DNA from: CAWDZK01 sp963807005
GTDB taxonomy: Bacteria; Actinomycetota; Actinomycetes; JACCUZ01
Assembly (NCBI GenBank): GCA_963807005.1
Contig: CAWDZK010000006.1
Location: 558,001-622,000 of the forward strand
Length of the DNA stretch: 64,000 bases
Reading direction: 5' to 3'
The translations under genes were made by a program, and so were the position numbers. Every line of letters starts with the position of its first letter. Within the stretch, counting starts at the first letter, position 1. Positions 16,226-25,948 of the stretch are shown here, piece by piece. A model generated the notes under the pieces. That model was not told the origin of the DNA and searched no databases. It worked only from the letters and a program-made list of their open reading frames with translations.

Positions 16226-16969
16226 TCAGCCGGCCGGGCGCAGCCGGGCGGTGCCGAAGGCGACGGTGAACGCCCGGCACCAGACGACGACCTTCCCGGC
16301 GTCCGCGCGTCGCGGCACGGCGTACTGCTGGTCGCCCTTGTTGCCCTTGAGCGCGCCCAGGTCGACGGCGTCACCGATGTCGCCCTGCGGAGGGACCAGG
16401 TAGACGCGCAGGTCCGGTCCGGGGGAGGTGGCGAACCGGGTGAGCGTGAGGACCCGGCGGCCGGACGGGAGCCGGATGAGCGAGGCCAGCCCCCGGGTCT
16501 CGTGCGCCTGGGCCCGGAACGCACCCGACGCCGACAGCGTGGCGCGGTCGGCAGCGGGCGGTGCCGCCGTCGGTGAGGCAGACGGTGCCGGCGCGGAGGC
16601 CGAGGGCGCCGCGCTGGCCGTCGGCGACGGAGTCGGCGTCGGTGACGCGGTCGGCGCCGGGCTGCCCGCCAGTGGGCCGGCCTGCACCACGTCCTCGTCG
16701 ACGGCCCGGTCGACGTTGCTGGTGAGGAACAGGAAGCCGCCCACGACGAGGGCGGTACCCAGCCAGCTTCCGACCACGGCCCAGGCCATCCGCCGCCACC
16801 GCAGGGCGACGGCGACGGCGAGGACGCCGGCCACTGCGAACCACGCGCCGGTCAGGACCATGGCGAGCGTGGCGTCGTCAGTGAGGACACCGCCGGTCAG
16901 CCAGACGCCCAGCACGGTCAGCACGGCGACGACAACGGCGGCTGCCACCCGGGCAACGATCGCGTTCAC
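16226..16969 (-). CDS. Membrane-anchored DM13-domain protein
   Basis: 247 residues. Three membrane helices occupy about residues 5-90. A Ser/Pro/Thr/Ala linker follows (about 98-140), then a C-terminal beta domain with ASGAFRAQAHETRGLASLI, LTLTRFATSPGPDLRVYLVP, LGALKGNKGDQQYAVP and VVVWCRAFTVAFG. This pattern is the DM13 domain, a putative redox or electron-transfer domain with a conserved Cys, here in VWCRAF. It probably faces outside the membrane. It converges on the acyl-CoA dehydrogenase; between the stops GTCAGCCGGCC occurs twice in tandem (16214-16235). Function unknown. Confidence 0.8.
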   Translation of the reverse strand: MNAIVARVAAAVVVAVLTVLGVWLTGGVLTDDATLAMVLTGAWFAVAGVLAVAVALRWRRMAWAVVGSWLGTALVVGGFLFLTSNVDRAVDEDVVQAGPLAGSPAPTASPTPTPSPTASAAPSASAPAPSASPTAAPPAADRATLSASGAFRAQAHETRGLASLIRLPSGRRVLTLTRFATSPGPDLRVYLVPPQGDIGDAVDLGALKGNKGDQQYAVPRRADAGKVVVWCRAFTVAFGTARLRPAG

Positions 16970-17047
16970 GGCTCGTCCCTCCTCGATGCCCCATCATCGG
17001 TCGCCTGCTCAGTCGGGACTCTTACCGAAACGTGACGTGTGCGTCGG

Positions 17048-19307
17048 TCAGAGCAGGCCGCCGGCGCGGGCGGCGGTCACGGCCTCGTCCCGGGTGGACA
17101 CACCGAGCTTGCGGTACAGCGTGCGGGCATGGGTCTTTGCCGTGTTGTGCGAGACGAACAGCTCGTCCGCGATCTCGCGCAGGGTCTGCTGCCCGGGCAG
17201 CCGCTGCAGCACCGCTGCCTCGCGCGGGGTGAGGGCCTCGCCCTCGACGACGACCCGCGGCGAAGCCGGTACGTCGGCCAGCAGGGACAGCGCCCGCCCG
17301 GGGGCGGCCGAGAGGCGCAGCAGGGCCGCGCCCTCGTCCCGCAGGCGCTCCGCCGCGGCCCGCTCCCCGGCAGGCTCCAGCAGCCGGGCCAGGGCGGCGA
17401 CGGTGGCGACCCGCTCCAGCCGGCCGGCACCGCTGCGTGCGGCGACGGTGGCGCGTTCGAGAACCGTCCGGGCCTCCGCTGTCCGGCCCTCCGCGAGCAG
17501 CAACCGCCCGTGCGCCAGCAGCGGAAGGGCCAGGACGAAGTGCTGCGCCAGGTCGGAGGCCGGCTCCAGGTGGACGGCGACCTGGTCCAGGCGCCGGCGC
17601 GCGACCGTCTCGTCCCCTGACTCGAGCGCGAGCAGGGCCAGGTAGCCGCTGGCATACGTGTGGCCGGCGGCGTTGTCGTACGAGCGGGCGAGTGTCGTCG
17701 CCGTGGCCAGGGCGCTGCGGGCGGTGGCGTGGTCGCCGGTCCAGTAGCCGGTCGCTCCCCGCACGCAGTGCTCCACCGTCGGCCAGAACGGCTCGCTCTC
17801 CGAGCGCTGCTGCTCGGCGCGGTCGAGCTCCTCCTGAGCGCGGGTCAGGTCGCCGGACTTGAACCGGTGCAGCGCGCGCAGGACGGCGTAGGGGTAGCCG
17901 TCCACCACCGGGTCGACCTCGAGCCAGGCGTCCAGCTCGTCCAGCCGTCCTTCGTCCGCCCAGATCAGGACCCGGGCGGCCGCCAGCCACGGGTCGAGCC
18001 GCAGCCGGTCGATGCCCAGGTCGTCCAGCCAGCTGTTGACCGTGGTGAGGCGCCCCGCGTTGTACTCGTGGTTCCAGCGCCGGGCGACCACGGCGTGCGC
18101 CCGGCCGAGATCGGGCGCCAGCATCGCGTGCCGCACCGCGTCGGCAGCCATGTCGTGCTGGTCGAACCACCGGCTGGCCCGACGGTGCAGCTCTGGCATC
18201 GAGTGGGCGGCCACCCGCTTCGAGCCGTGCGCGGAGCATGTCGGCGAACAGGTGGTGGAAGCGGAACCATTCGTGCCGGTCGTCGAGGGAGAGGACGAAC
18301 AGGTTGGCCTGCTCCGCCTGACGCAGCAGCTCGGCCGAGTCGTCGCGACCGGTGACCGTGTCGCACAAAGCGGCGCAGAACCGGTCGAGCAGGGCGGTCG
18401 TGGTCAGCCAGTCCCGCAAGGTCGGGTCGAGTCCGCCCAGGACCTCGGCCCCCAGGTACTGCATGAGGTGCTCGTGCGCCCCGGAGAACTGCACGATCGA
18501 GCGGGCCGGATCGGTGCTGGTGCGCAGTGAGAGCGCGGCGAGGTGCAGCGCTGCCGCCCAGCCCTCCGTCCGCAGCTGCAGCGTCATCACGTCCGACCGG
18601 CCGAGCCGCAGCCCCAGGACGTCGGTGAGGAGGCTGCTCGTCTCGCTCGGGCTGAACCGCAGGTCGGTCGTCCCGACCTCGGTCAGCTCCCCGCGGGCCC
18701 GGAGCCGGGCCAGCGGCAACGCGGGCGTCGTCCGGGAGACGATCGCGACGTGCAGCGTCGGCGGCAGGTGGTCGACGAGGAACGCGAGCTGCTCGTCGAC
18801 GACGGGGGACCGGACCGCGTGGTAGTCGTCGAGCACCAGCACGGCCCGGTGGTCGGCGCCGGCGAGCACGTTGAGCAGCGCGGGCAGTCGCAGCTCGCGG
18901 ATGTCTCCCGGTGTGCGCCCGCCGAGCTCCCGGAGCTGGACCGCGCGGTCCGGGAACGCCTGGACCAGGGCCTCGGTCACGTACGCCCAGAACGTCGCCG
19001 GGTCGCGGTCGCCCTCGTCCAGGCTGACCCAGCCGAACAGGTGGGTCTGCGCCGTGCGGCGCCGCCACTGCAGGACCAGGGTGGTCTTCCCCCAGCCCGC
19101 GGGCGCACTGATCACGGTGAGCCGGGTGGCCTGGCCGGCGAGCAGCCGGTCGACCAGGGCGGCACGATCGACCAGCCGGCCGGCACGCCCGTGCGGGGGG
19201 TGCACCTTGCTCGCGAGCAGCGAGGGGTCGCGCGGCGGGTCGGTCAGGATCGGGGACACGGTGGGCTCGTGGCGACCTTCGGTGCTGCTCGGCAGGACGG
19301 GGTCCAC
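17048..19307 (-). pseudogene. MalT-type LuxR regulator interrupted by a frameshift
   Basis: The N-terminal part (start GTG 19307, preceded by GGAGG) is a STAND-type ATPase with Walker A APAGWGKTTLVLQW and Walker B VLVLDDYHAV, reading down to RFHHLFADMLRARLEA. The C-terminal part, in another frame, continues naturally with MPELHRRASRWFDQHDMAAD, TPR-like repeats and a LuxR helix-turn-helix (EALTPREAAVLQRLPG, LFVSHNTAKTHARTLYRKL) to 17048. Removing one base from the C run at 18214-18216 (GGG on the coding strand) restores a single ORF of about 752 codons. As given, the product would be cut before the DNA-binding domain. Both halves look well preserved, so the lesion is recent or a sequence error. 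Confidence 0.85.
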
Positions 19308-19418
19308 CCTCGTCCTCCACGACGGTGGCGTCCACCTCCGGCGCTCACCCGGGTGAGATCGGGGGCGACACCGCCCGCAGCGACACCGGCCGGACCCGGC
19401 CGGTCTAGCGTGCCGGCC

Positions 19419-20054
19419 ATGCCGGAGCGGAGCACGCTCGACGCCGACGACCGGGTGGACGCTGGCGCTGAGCTCGTCGAGGCCATCCGGGCGGGCGACG
19501 AGATGGCCTTCGCCGGGATCGTCCACCTCTGGTCGCCGTTCCTGCTGCGCACCGCGACCCTGCTCACGGGGGACCCGGGCGGTGCCGAGACCCTGGTGCG
19601 GGAGACGTGGCTGCGGGTCCTCCGTGAGCTGTCCGCCTTCCGTCCCCCGCCGCGCCTGCGTGCGATGGTGTGCGGCGTCATGCTCCGGGCTGCCGACGTG
19701 ACCGTCCCGGCGGGGGGCAGCCAGGACGAGCCGACGGTCGACCCCGGCAGGTTCCTCCCGCCGGACGACCCCCGCTGGCCGGGGCACTGGGCCGTCCCGC
19801 CCGGTGACTGGCCGGCGATGGAAGACCTCCGGGCGGGCTCGCGGGGTGTCGGTCACCTGCTTCGCGAGGCGCTGGCGGAGCTTCCGGTCGAGCAGCGGGT
19901 CGTGGTCGGCCTGCGGGACATGGCCGGCTGCGACGTGGCCGAGATCAGCGAGATCGTGCGGCGGGACCACGACGACGTACGGCGGCTGCTGCACCATGGC
20001 CGCAGCGTTCTGCGCCGTCGGCTGGAGACCCACTTCCTCGCCCCGACCGCCTGA
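19419..20054 (+). CDS. Orphan ECF-like RNA polymerase sigma factor
   Basis: 211 residues. The sigma-2 region is recognisable but drifted (FAGIVHLWSPFLLRTATLL, then LVRETWLRVLRELSAF). The sigma-4 region reads LAELPVEQRVVVGLRDMAG and ISEIVRRDHDDVRRLLHHGR. Between them lies a long linker with PTVDPGRF and PGHWAVP, also found in the ECF factor at 40580, so the two are paralogs of one subgroup. Unlike that one, no anti-sigma gene follows. It is divergent from the LuxR gene across a 111-base gap. Weak conservation of sigma-2 leaves open whether it is still active. Confidence 0.75.
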   Translation: MPERSTLDADDRVDAGAELVEAIRAGDEMAFAGIVHLWSPFLLRTATLLTGDPGGAETLVRETWLRVLRELSAFRPPPRLRAMVCGVMLRAADVTVPAGGSQDEPTVDPGRFLPPDDPRWPGHWAVPPGDWPAMEDLRAGSRGVGHLLREALAELPVEQRVVVGLRDMAGCDVAEISEIVRRDHDDVRRLLHHGRSVLRRRLETHFLAPTA

Positions 20055-20078
20055 CGGCCCGTCGAAGGGTGTACCGGT

Positions 20079-20687
20079 TCAGGCGGAGAGCCCGGCGAGG
20101 GAGAAGAACTCGGCGCGGGCGCCGGAGTCCTCGCGCAGCCAGCCGTGCAGGGCGGAGGTCACTGTGCTCGAGCCCACCGCCTGCACGCCGCGCAGCGTCA
20201 TGCAGGTGTGCTCGGCCCGCAGCACCACGCCCACTCCGCGGGCCTGCAGGTGCGCCGAGAGCCAGTCGGCGACCTGCTGGGTGAGCCGCTCCTGGACCTG
20301 GGGTGCGTGGGCGAACATCTGTACCACCCGGGCCAGCTTGGACAGGCCGAGGATCCGGGCGCCGGGCAGGTACCCCACATGAGCCACCCCGACGAAGGGC
20401 AGCAGGTGGTGCTCGCAGACCGAGCGGAACGGGATGTCCCTGGCCAGCACCAGCTCGTCGTACCCCTCGTCGTTCGGGAAGGTGGTGAGGTCGAACGGCG
20501 GGGGGCTGAACAGCTCGGCGTAGGCGCGGACCATCCGCCCCGGTGTCTCGCTCAGCCCCTCGCGGTCGACGTCCACGCCCAGGGCCGTCAGCAGGTCGGT
20601 CGCGGCGCGCTCGGCGGCGGCCAGGTCGACCGGCAGCACGGACCGGACGACCGCCAGAGCCGGGGAGGCCGCCGCGTTGACGCTCAT
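20079..20687 (-). CDS. folE: GTP cyclohydrolase I
   Basis: 202 residues, the first enzyme of folate/tetrahydrobiopterin synthesis, converting GTP to dihydroneopterin triphosphate. Zinc and active-site residues are present: C91 with H93/H94 (SVCEHHLLPF) and C162 (EHTCMTLRGV). GLSKLARVVQMFA is also typical. Its ATG overlaps the stop of the upstream GH63-like gene by four bases, an unusual partner for folE. No other folate genes are nearby. Confidence 0.95.
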   Translation of the reverse strand: MSVNAAASPALAVVRSVLPVDLAAAERAATDLLTALGVDVDREGLSETPGRMVRAYAELFSPPPFDLTTFPNDEGYDELVLARDIPFRSVCEHHLLPFVGVAHVGYLPGARILGLSKLARVVQMFAHAPQVQERLTQQVADWLSAHLQARGVGVVLRAEHTCMTLRGVQAVGSSTVTSALHGWLREDSGARAEFFSLAGLSA

Positions 20688-23317
20688 CGGGAGCCGCGCA
20701 GCAGCAGGTCGGCGACCAGGCCGGTCCAGCCGGTCTGGTGCGAGGCGCCCAGGCCCTTCCCGGTGTCCCCGTGGAAGTACTCGTGGAAGGGCAGGAGATC
20801 GTGCCAGGCCGGGTGGTTCTGGAACAGGTGCTCGTCACCGAACACGGGGCGCCGGCAGTCGGCGTCCTCCAGGAACAGGCCGACCAGCCGGTCCGAAAGG
20901 TCCGCAGCGAGCCGACTGAGGGTGACCTTCTCGCCCGACCCCGTCGGGTGCTCGACCAGCAGGTCGTCGCCGAAGAAGCGGGCGTAGCGCCGCACCGCCT
21001 CGATCACCAGGTAGTTGACCGGGAACCACACCGGTCCGCGCCAGTTGGAGTTCCCGCCGAACAGCCCGGTCGTCGACTCGCCGGGCTCGTAGTCGACCGT
21101 GAACGCGGAGCCGCCCAGGTCGAGGACGAACGGCTCGGCACGGTGCCGACGGGACAGCGCCCGCAGCCCGTGCGGTGACAGGAACTCCTGTTCCGACAGC
21201 ATCGTCGACAGGATGCGCACCAGCCGGTCGCCGTCGACGACCGACAGCAGCCGGCCCTCGGCGCCGTCGCGCAGGTGCGTCTCGCCGACGACGTCCCGGT
21301 AGCTCGGCTTGTGGGTCAGGAACCATCGCACCCGGGCGGCGAAGTCCGGCAGACGCTCCAGGGTGGCGGCGCCCAGCGTCGTGGTCGCGCAGAGCGGGAT
21401 CAGGCCGACCATGGACCGCACCCGCAGGGGGACGGTCGACCCGTCCGCCAGGCTCAGGACGTCGTAGAAGAAGCCGTCCTCCTCGTCCCACAGCCCCTTG
21501 TCCGACATGGCGCCGGCGATGTAGGCGAAGTGCTCGAAGAACTTCGTCGCGAGGTCCTCGTAGCTCGGGTCGGAGTCCGCGAGGACCAGCGCCATCTCCA
21601 GCAGGTTCAGCGCGTACATCGCCATCCAGGCGGTGCCGTCGCTCTGCTCGAGCCGGGCCGCGACCGGCAGGGGAGCCGAGCGGTCGATCGGGCCGATGTT
21701 GTCCAGGCCGAGAAAGCCGCCCTCGAACACGTTGCTGCCGTCGCTGTCCTTGCGGTTGACCCACCAGGTGAAGTTCAGCAGCAGCTTGTGGAACACCTTG
21801 GCCAGGAAGGCATGGTCACGCGAGCCGTCGATCTCGAAAACACGGAGCGCCGCCCAGGCGTGCACCGGAGGGTTGACGTCGCCGAAGGCCCACTCGTACG
21901 CCGGGATCTGGCCGTTGGGGTGCATGTACCACTCGCGCAGCACCAGCAACAGCTGGGCCTTGGCGAAGCCGGGGTCCACGTGCGCGATGGGCACGCAGTG
22001 GAACGCCAGGTCCCACGCCGCGTACCAGGGGTACTCCCACGGGTCGGGCATCGAGATCACGTCGTGGTTGTTGAGGTGCCGCCAGCCTGCATTGCGCCCG
22101 CGCTCGCGGCCAGGAGGGGGCGGCGGCCCGGCGGGGTCACCGGTGAGCCAGCGCTCGACGTCGTAGTGGAAGAACTGCTTTCCCCACATCAGGCCGGCGA
22201 CTGCCTGCCGGAGGACCAGCGCCTGCTCGCTCGACGTGCCTGCTGGTGCGAGCGCCGCGAAGAACGCGTCGGCCTCGCCGCGACGGGTCGCCACGATGTC
22301 GTCGAAGACCGGCCCGCTGACGTCCCCGGCGTCGTCGACGTCATCGGCACCGGCGAGCAGGCGCAGCCGGAGCTGGTGCGTCCCCCCGGCCGGGACCGTC
22401 ACGACATGGTGGACGGCCGCCTTCGTCCCCGTCCGGTCGGGGTTCACCGTGGCCGCGCCGTGCACGACGTGGTCGTTGATGCCGTCCTTGGGGTACGCCG
22501 AGCGGCCTGGGCGGCCGTAGAGCCGCGGGGCGTTCGTCTCGTTGTCGCAGAAGAGCAGCTCCGGTGTCCCGTCGCTGCTGAGGGTCAGCGCGCCCAGGGA
22601 GGGGTGGGTGGCGACGAGGTGGCCGCCCTGCTCGTGGATCGACGGCATCGCCTCCTGGCCGGGCAAGCCCCAGGCCCAGGTGTTGCGGAACCAGAGGGTC
22701 GGCAGGACGTGCAGGGTGGCCTCGTCGGGTCCGTGGTTGGTCACGGTGACCCGCATGAGCAGGTCCTTCGGAGCTTCCTTCGCGTAGTCCACCTGCACCG
22801 CCCAGAAGCGGTCGCCGTCGAAGATCCCGGTGTCGACCAGCTCGTGCTCCGGCTCGTGCGGCCCCCGTCGGGCGTTCTCGGCGACGAGCTCGGAGTACGG
22901 GAACTCGGCCTGCGGGTAGTGGTAGCGCCAGCTCATCCACGAGTGGGTGGGCGTGGAGTCGAGGTACCACCAGTAGTCCTTGGCGTCCTCGCCGTGGTTG
23001 CCCTCGGGACCGGTCAGGCCGAACGCGCGCTCCTTGAGCACCGGGTCGACGCCGTTCCACAGCGCCAGGCCGAGGCAGAACCGCTGGCCGGTGTCACACA
23101 CGGCGGCCAGCCCGTCCTCGCTCCAGCGGTAGGCGCGGCTGCGAGCGTGGTCGTGCGGGAAGTACGCCCATGCCGCGCCGTCCGCGCTGTAGTCCTCCCG
23201 GACCGTGCCCCAGGCGCGCTCGGAGACGTACGGCCCCCAGGCGCGCCAGGGTTCGGTCCCGGTGTCGGCCGCCGCCAGCCGGTCGCGTTCGGGCCCCAGC
23301 CCGGATGAGCTCGCCAT
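20684..23317 (-). CDS. GH63/MGH1-like glucosidase
   Basis: 877 residues with the hallmarks of the GH63 family, (alpha/alpha)6-barrel enzymes acting on alpha-glucosides including glucosylglycerate-type compatible solutes and oligosaccharides. Visible are DPWEYPWYAAWDLAFHCVP (barrel entrance with an acidic residue) and NGQIPAYEWAFGDVNPP. Near the end come GGNSNWRGPVWFPVNYL and LPFHEYFHGDTGKGLGASH, carrying the likely catalytic acids. No signal peptide, so it should be cytoplasmic. Exact substrate is unknown. folE follows with a 4-base overlap. The divergent gene at 23406 shares an 88-base promoter gap. Confidence 0.85.
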   Translation of the reverse strand: MASSSGLGPERDRLAAADTGTEPWRAWGPYVSERAWGTVREDYSADGAAWAYFPHDHARSRAYRWSEDGLAAVCDTGQRFCLGLALWNGVDPVLKERAFGLTGPEGNHGEDAKDYWWYLDSTPTHSWMSWRYHYPQAEFPYSELVAENARRGPHEPEHELVDTGIFDGDRFWAVQVDYAKEAPKDLLMRVTVTNHGPDEATLHVLPTLWFRNTWAWGLPGQEAMPSIHEQGGHLVATHPSLGALTLSSDGTPELLFCDNETNAPRLYGRPGRSAYPKDGINDHVVHGAATVNPDRTGTKAAVHHVVTVPAGGTHQLRLRLLAGADDVDDAGDVSGPVFDDIVATRRGEADAFFAALAPAGTSSEQALVLRQAVAGLMWGKQFFHYDVERWLTGDPAGPPPPPGRERGRNAGWRHLNNHDVISMPDPWEYPWYAAWDLAFHCVPIAHVDPGFAKAQLLLVLREWYMHPNGQIPAYEWAFGDVNPPVHAWAALRVFEIDGSRDHAFLAKVFHKLLLNFTWWVNRKDSDGSNVFEGGFLGLDNIGPIDRSAPLPVAARLEQSDGTAWMAMYALNLLEMALVLADSDPSYEDLATKFFEHFAYIAGAMSDKGLWDEEDGFFYDVLSLADGSTVPLRVRSMVGLIPLCATTTLGAATLERLPDFAARVRWFLTHKPSYRDVVGETHLRDGAEGRLLSVVDGDRLVRILSTMLSEQEFLSPHGLRALSRRHRAEPFVLDLGGSAFTVDYEPGESTTGLFGGNSNWRGPVWFPVNYLVIEAVRRYARFFGDDLLVEHPTGSGEKVTLSRLAADLSDRLVGLFLEDADCRRPVFGDEHLFQNHPAWHDLLPFHEYFHGDTGKGLGASHQTGWTGLVADLLLRGSR

Positions 23318-23405
23318 GGCCCTGCAGTCCCTCCCCGCCCGACCGCGTTACGCACCCCGTCGATCAGCCGACGAAACGAGGTGGGCACCCGGTAGACCTA
23401 GGAGC

Positions 23406-24080
23406 ATGACCGAACCCGTCAGTGCCGAGACCCTGACCGCGACCCGGCTGTCCCTCCACAGCGTCGCCGAGCACCTCCTCGCGGCGACGCGCAAGCGCGC
23501 GACCGGGCAGATCACCCTGCAGCCCGGACCGGGGGGCTTCCGGACGCCACCGCTGCCGGACGGCAGCGCACTGGGGGTGGTCGGGGCCGACCTGGTCGTG
23601 TCCGGTGCGGCCGGCGAGCGTCGGCACCGGCTCACGACGCTGGCCGAGGCGGCCGCGTTCGCCGGAGTGGAGGCCGGCTTCCCGTGGACGAAACACCCGC
23701 CCAGCACGGCGTTCGAGCCGGACGCGCCGCTTGCCATCGACGACCGGGCCGCCGCCGCGCTCGCCGACTGGTTCGCGCTCGGCCAGCAGGTGCTCGAAGA
23801 GCTGGCCGCGGAGCTGAAGGCGGAGCAGCCGAGCGAGCCGCAGATCTTCCCGGAGCACTTCGACCTCGGCCTCACGGCAGGCGCGGTGAACTACGGCTTC
23901 TCGCCCGGCGATGCGGCGATCCCCTCGCCGTACGTCTACCTCGGCCCGCACGTCCTGCCGCCCCCGGCCGACCCGTTCTGGAACGCGTCGTTCGGCGCGT
24001 ACCGCACCCGGGACCAGGTCGGCGACGCCCAGCAGGCACTGGACTTCCTGCGCGCCGGCCACGCCGCGCTCCTCCGGTAG
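23406..24080 (+). CDS. Conserved hypothetical protein
   Basis: 224 residues, soluble, no signal peptide. The N-terminal half is alpha/beta with AEHLLAATRKRATGQITL; the C-terminal part contains IFPEHFDLGLTAGAVNYGFS and PYVYLGPHVLPPP, an aromatic/His-rich pattern that looks like a conserved core. ATG at 23406 is preceded by AGGAG-like sequence. I do not recognise a family with a known function. It lies between the GH63-like gene (divergent) and the sugar-oxidation operon (74 bases downstream). Confidence 0.6.
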   Translation: MTEPVSAETLTATRLSLHSVAEHLLAATRKRATGQITLQPGPGGFRTPPLPDGSALGVVGADLVVSGAAGERRHRLTTLAEAAAFAGVEAGFPWTKHPPSTAFEPDAPLAIDDRAAAALADWFALGQQVLEELAAELKAEQPSEPQIFPEHFDLGLTAGAVNYGFSPGDAAIPSPYVYLGPHVLPPPADPFWNASFGAYRTRDQVGDAQQALDFLRAGHAALLR

Positions 24081-24154
24081 GCGCGGGGCCCGACCTGTAA
24101 CGCCGGGTACGCGCGGGTGACTGTGCTGCCATCCGCGAGGCGAGGAGACAGGTC

Positions 24155-24976
24155 ATGAAGGGTCTGGCAGGAAAGGTCGCCCTGGTCACCGGCGGCAGCT
24201 CCGGGATCGGGCAGGCGATCGCGATCCGGCTCGGCGAGGAGGGCGTCGACGTGGCGATCAACTACGTCGGACGGCCGGAGGGCGCCGAGGAGACCAAGGA
24301 CGCCATCGAGCACGGCGTGGACATCTGCATGAAGCAGATGGCCGCGGCCGGCACGCACCCGACCCTCGTCGCGGCCGACGTCTCGCGCGAGGACGAGGTC
24401 CAGGAGATGTACCGCCAGGTGGTGGAGCAGTACGGCCGGCTGGACATCCTCATCAACAACGCCGGCATCCAGGTCGCCGAGGACACCGACAAGCTCACGG
24501 CAGCCGACTTCGACAAGGTGCTCGCGGTCAACCTGCGCGGCGCGTTCCTGTGCGCGCAGGGCGCGATCCGGCAGTTCCTCGACTCGGGCGAGGGTGGCTC
24601 GATCGTCAACGTCTCCAGCGTGCACCAGGTGATCCCCAAGCCGCGCTTCCTCGGCTACTCGGTCTCCAAGGGCGGCATGCAGAACCTCACCCACACGCTG
24701 GCGCTGGAGTACGCCGCCCGTGGCATCCGGGTCAACGGCATCGGCCCGGGGGCGACGGTGACCCCGATCAACCGGTCCTGGATCGACGACCCGGTCAAGC
24801 GCCAGGCGGTCGAGAGCCACATCCCGATGCGGCGGGCAGGCGACGCCGAGGAGATGGCGGCCGCGACCGCGTTCCTCGTCTCGGACGACGCCGCCTACAT
24901 CACCGGCCAGACGCTGTTCGTGGACGGCGGGCTGACGCTCTACCCGTCGTTCGAGACGACGTGGTCCAGTGAGTGA
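24155..24976 (+). CDS. SDR oxidoreductase, glucose 1-dehydrogenase-like; first gene of the sugar-oxidation operon
   Basis: 273 residues, classical short-chain dehydrogenase: cofactor motif TGGSSGIG (12-19), NNAG (101-104), catalytic S155, Y168 and K172 (YSVSK), and the C-terminal ITGQTLFVDGG. Best resemblance is to glucose 1-dehydrogenases, oxidising a sugar or polyol with NAD(P)+. An extra helix of about a dozen residues around 45-65 makes it longer than the usual 261. A GAGGAG ribosome-binding site precedes ATG. It opens a seven-gene operon ending at 31904; upstream, 24081-24154 holds GGGTAC at 24105-24110, a possible -10 element. It overlaps the next gene by eight bases. Confidence 0.88.
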   Translation: MKGLAGKVALVTGGSSGIGQAIAIRLGEEGVDVAINYVGRPEGAEETKDAIEHGVDICMKQMAAAGTHPTLVAADVSREDEVQEMYRQVVEQYGRLDILINNAGIQVAEDTDKLTAADFDKVLAVNLRGAFLCAQGAIRQFLDSGEGGSIVNVSSVHQVIPKPRFLGYSVSKGGMQNLTHTLALEYAARGIRVNGIGPGATVTPINRSWIDDPVKRQAVESHIPMRRAGDAEEMAAATAFLVSDDAAYITGQTLFVDGGLTLYPSFETTWSSE

Positions 24977-25928
24977 CGACGTGATCGGCAGGTCCACCTC
25001 GGTCAGCGTCCGCAGCGTCCCCGAGGCCCGCACCTCCTGGTGGCCCTCGCGCTACGGCCCGGACGACCAGGCAGGAGCCCTCAACGAGATCGGACCGGCG
25101 AAGGTCCTGGAGGCGGTCCGGCTGGTCCGGCAGGGCCGGGTCTACGACCTGGCACACGTGCTGCACGCCGACATCCCCGCCTTCCCGGGCCGCACGTTCC
25201 GGCAGTACCTCACCACCAACGCGCACTACGTCAACCGCCGTCGAGGCGACGCCGGAGCAGAGGGATGGGGCCGCAACGACGTCAACTGGGTGGTCGAGCA
25301 GGTCACCGCCACCCAGCAGATGGGTACCCACATGGACGGGCTCAACCATCTCCAGGTGGGCGAGCGCACCTACAACGGGCACCGGATCTCCGACATCGCG
25401 GAGGAGTGGGGCACCAACCGTCTCGGCATCGACACGTTGCCTCAGGTGGTGACCCGCGGCCTCCTGGTCGACGTGGCCGCGGGTCGCGGGGTCGAGCGCC
25501 TCGAGCCGGGGGACGTCGTGACCCCGGCTGACGTCGAGCAGTCGCTGGCCGAGGGCGGCCTGCGAGTGCGGGCCGGCGACGCCGTCCTGCTGCACACCGG
25601 CTGGGGCTCGCTGTGGGGCTCGGACAACGAGCGGTACGCCGCCGGGGAGCCCGGGCCCGGTCGCGCGCTGGCCGAGTGGCTGGTGGACCACCGCGTCTCC
25701 CTCACCGGCTGCGACACCTGGAGCTACGGGCCCGTGCCGGCGGAGGACCCGGCTGAGCCCTTCGTGGTGCCCCAGACCCTCAACACCCACCACGGCGTCG
25801 TCGTGGTGGAGAACCTCCGGCTGGCCGAGGTCGCCCGCGCCGGACTGCGCGAGTTCCTGCTCGTCATCTCGCACGCCAAGCTCCGCGGCGCCACCGGCGC
25901 GTGGATCGCCCCGCTCGCCATCGTCTGA
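24969..25928 (+). CDS. Cyclase-family metal hydrolase (KynB/isatin-hydrolase-like)
   Basis: 319 residues. The cyclase-family metal motif appears as QMGTHMDGLNH (117-127) with ligands H121, D123 and H127; the following GDAVLLHTGW and late VVVVENLRL also fit PF04199. Members hydrolyse cyclic amides or similar bonds (kynurenine formamidase, isatin hydrolase). In this sugar-oxidation context it may open a ring or lactone-like intermediate, but that is inference. GTG start overlaps the SDR stop by eight bases. Confidence 0.85.
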   Translation: MSDDVIGRSTSVSVRSVPEARTSWWPSRYGPDDQAGALNEIGPAKVLEAVRLVRQGRVYDLAHVLHADIPAFPGRTFRQYLTTNAHYVNRRRGDAGAEGWGRNDVNWVVEQVTATQQMGTHMDGLNHLQVGERTYNGHRISDIAEEWGTNRLGIDTLPQVVTRGLLVDVAAGRGVERLEPGDVVTPADVEQSLAEGGLRVRAGDAVLLHTGWGSLWGSDNERYAAGEPGPGRALAEWLVDHRVSLTGCDTWSYGPVPAEDPAEPFVVPQTLNTHHGVVVVENLRLAEVARAGLREFLLVISHAKLRGATGAWIAPLAIV

Positions 25929-25948
25929 CCGGCCGGAGGAGAACCGTC

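Noticed and set aside
16203..16235. GTCAGCCGGCC tandem repeat as a strong bidirectional terminator
   Set aside because: The repeat is only two 11-base units, partly in the last codons of the DM13 gene, with no T-run on either side; a weak hairpin is possible but not convincing.
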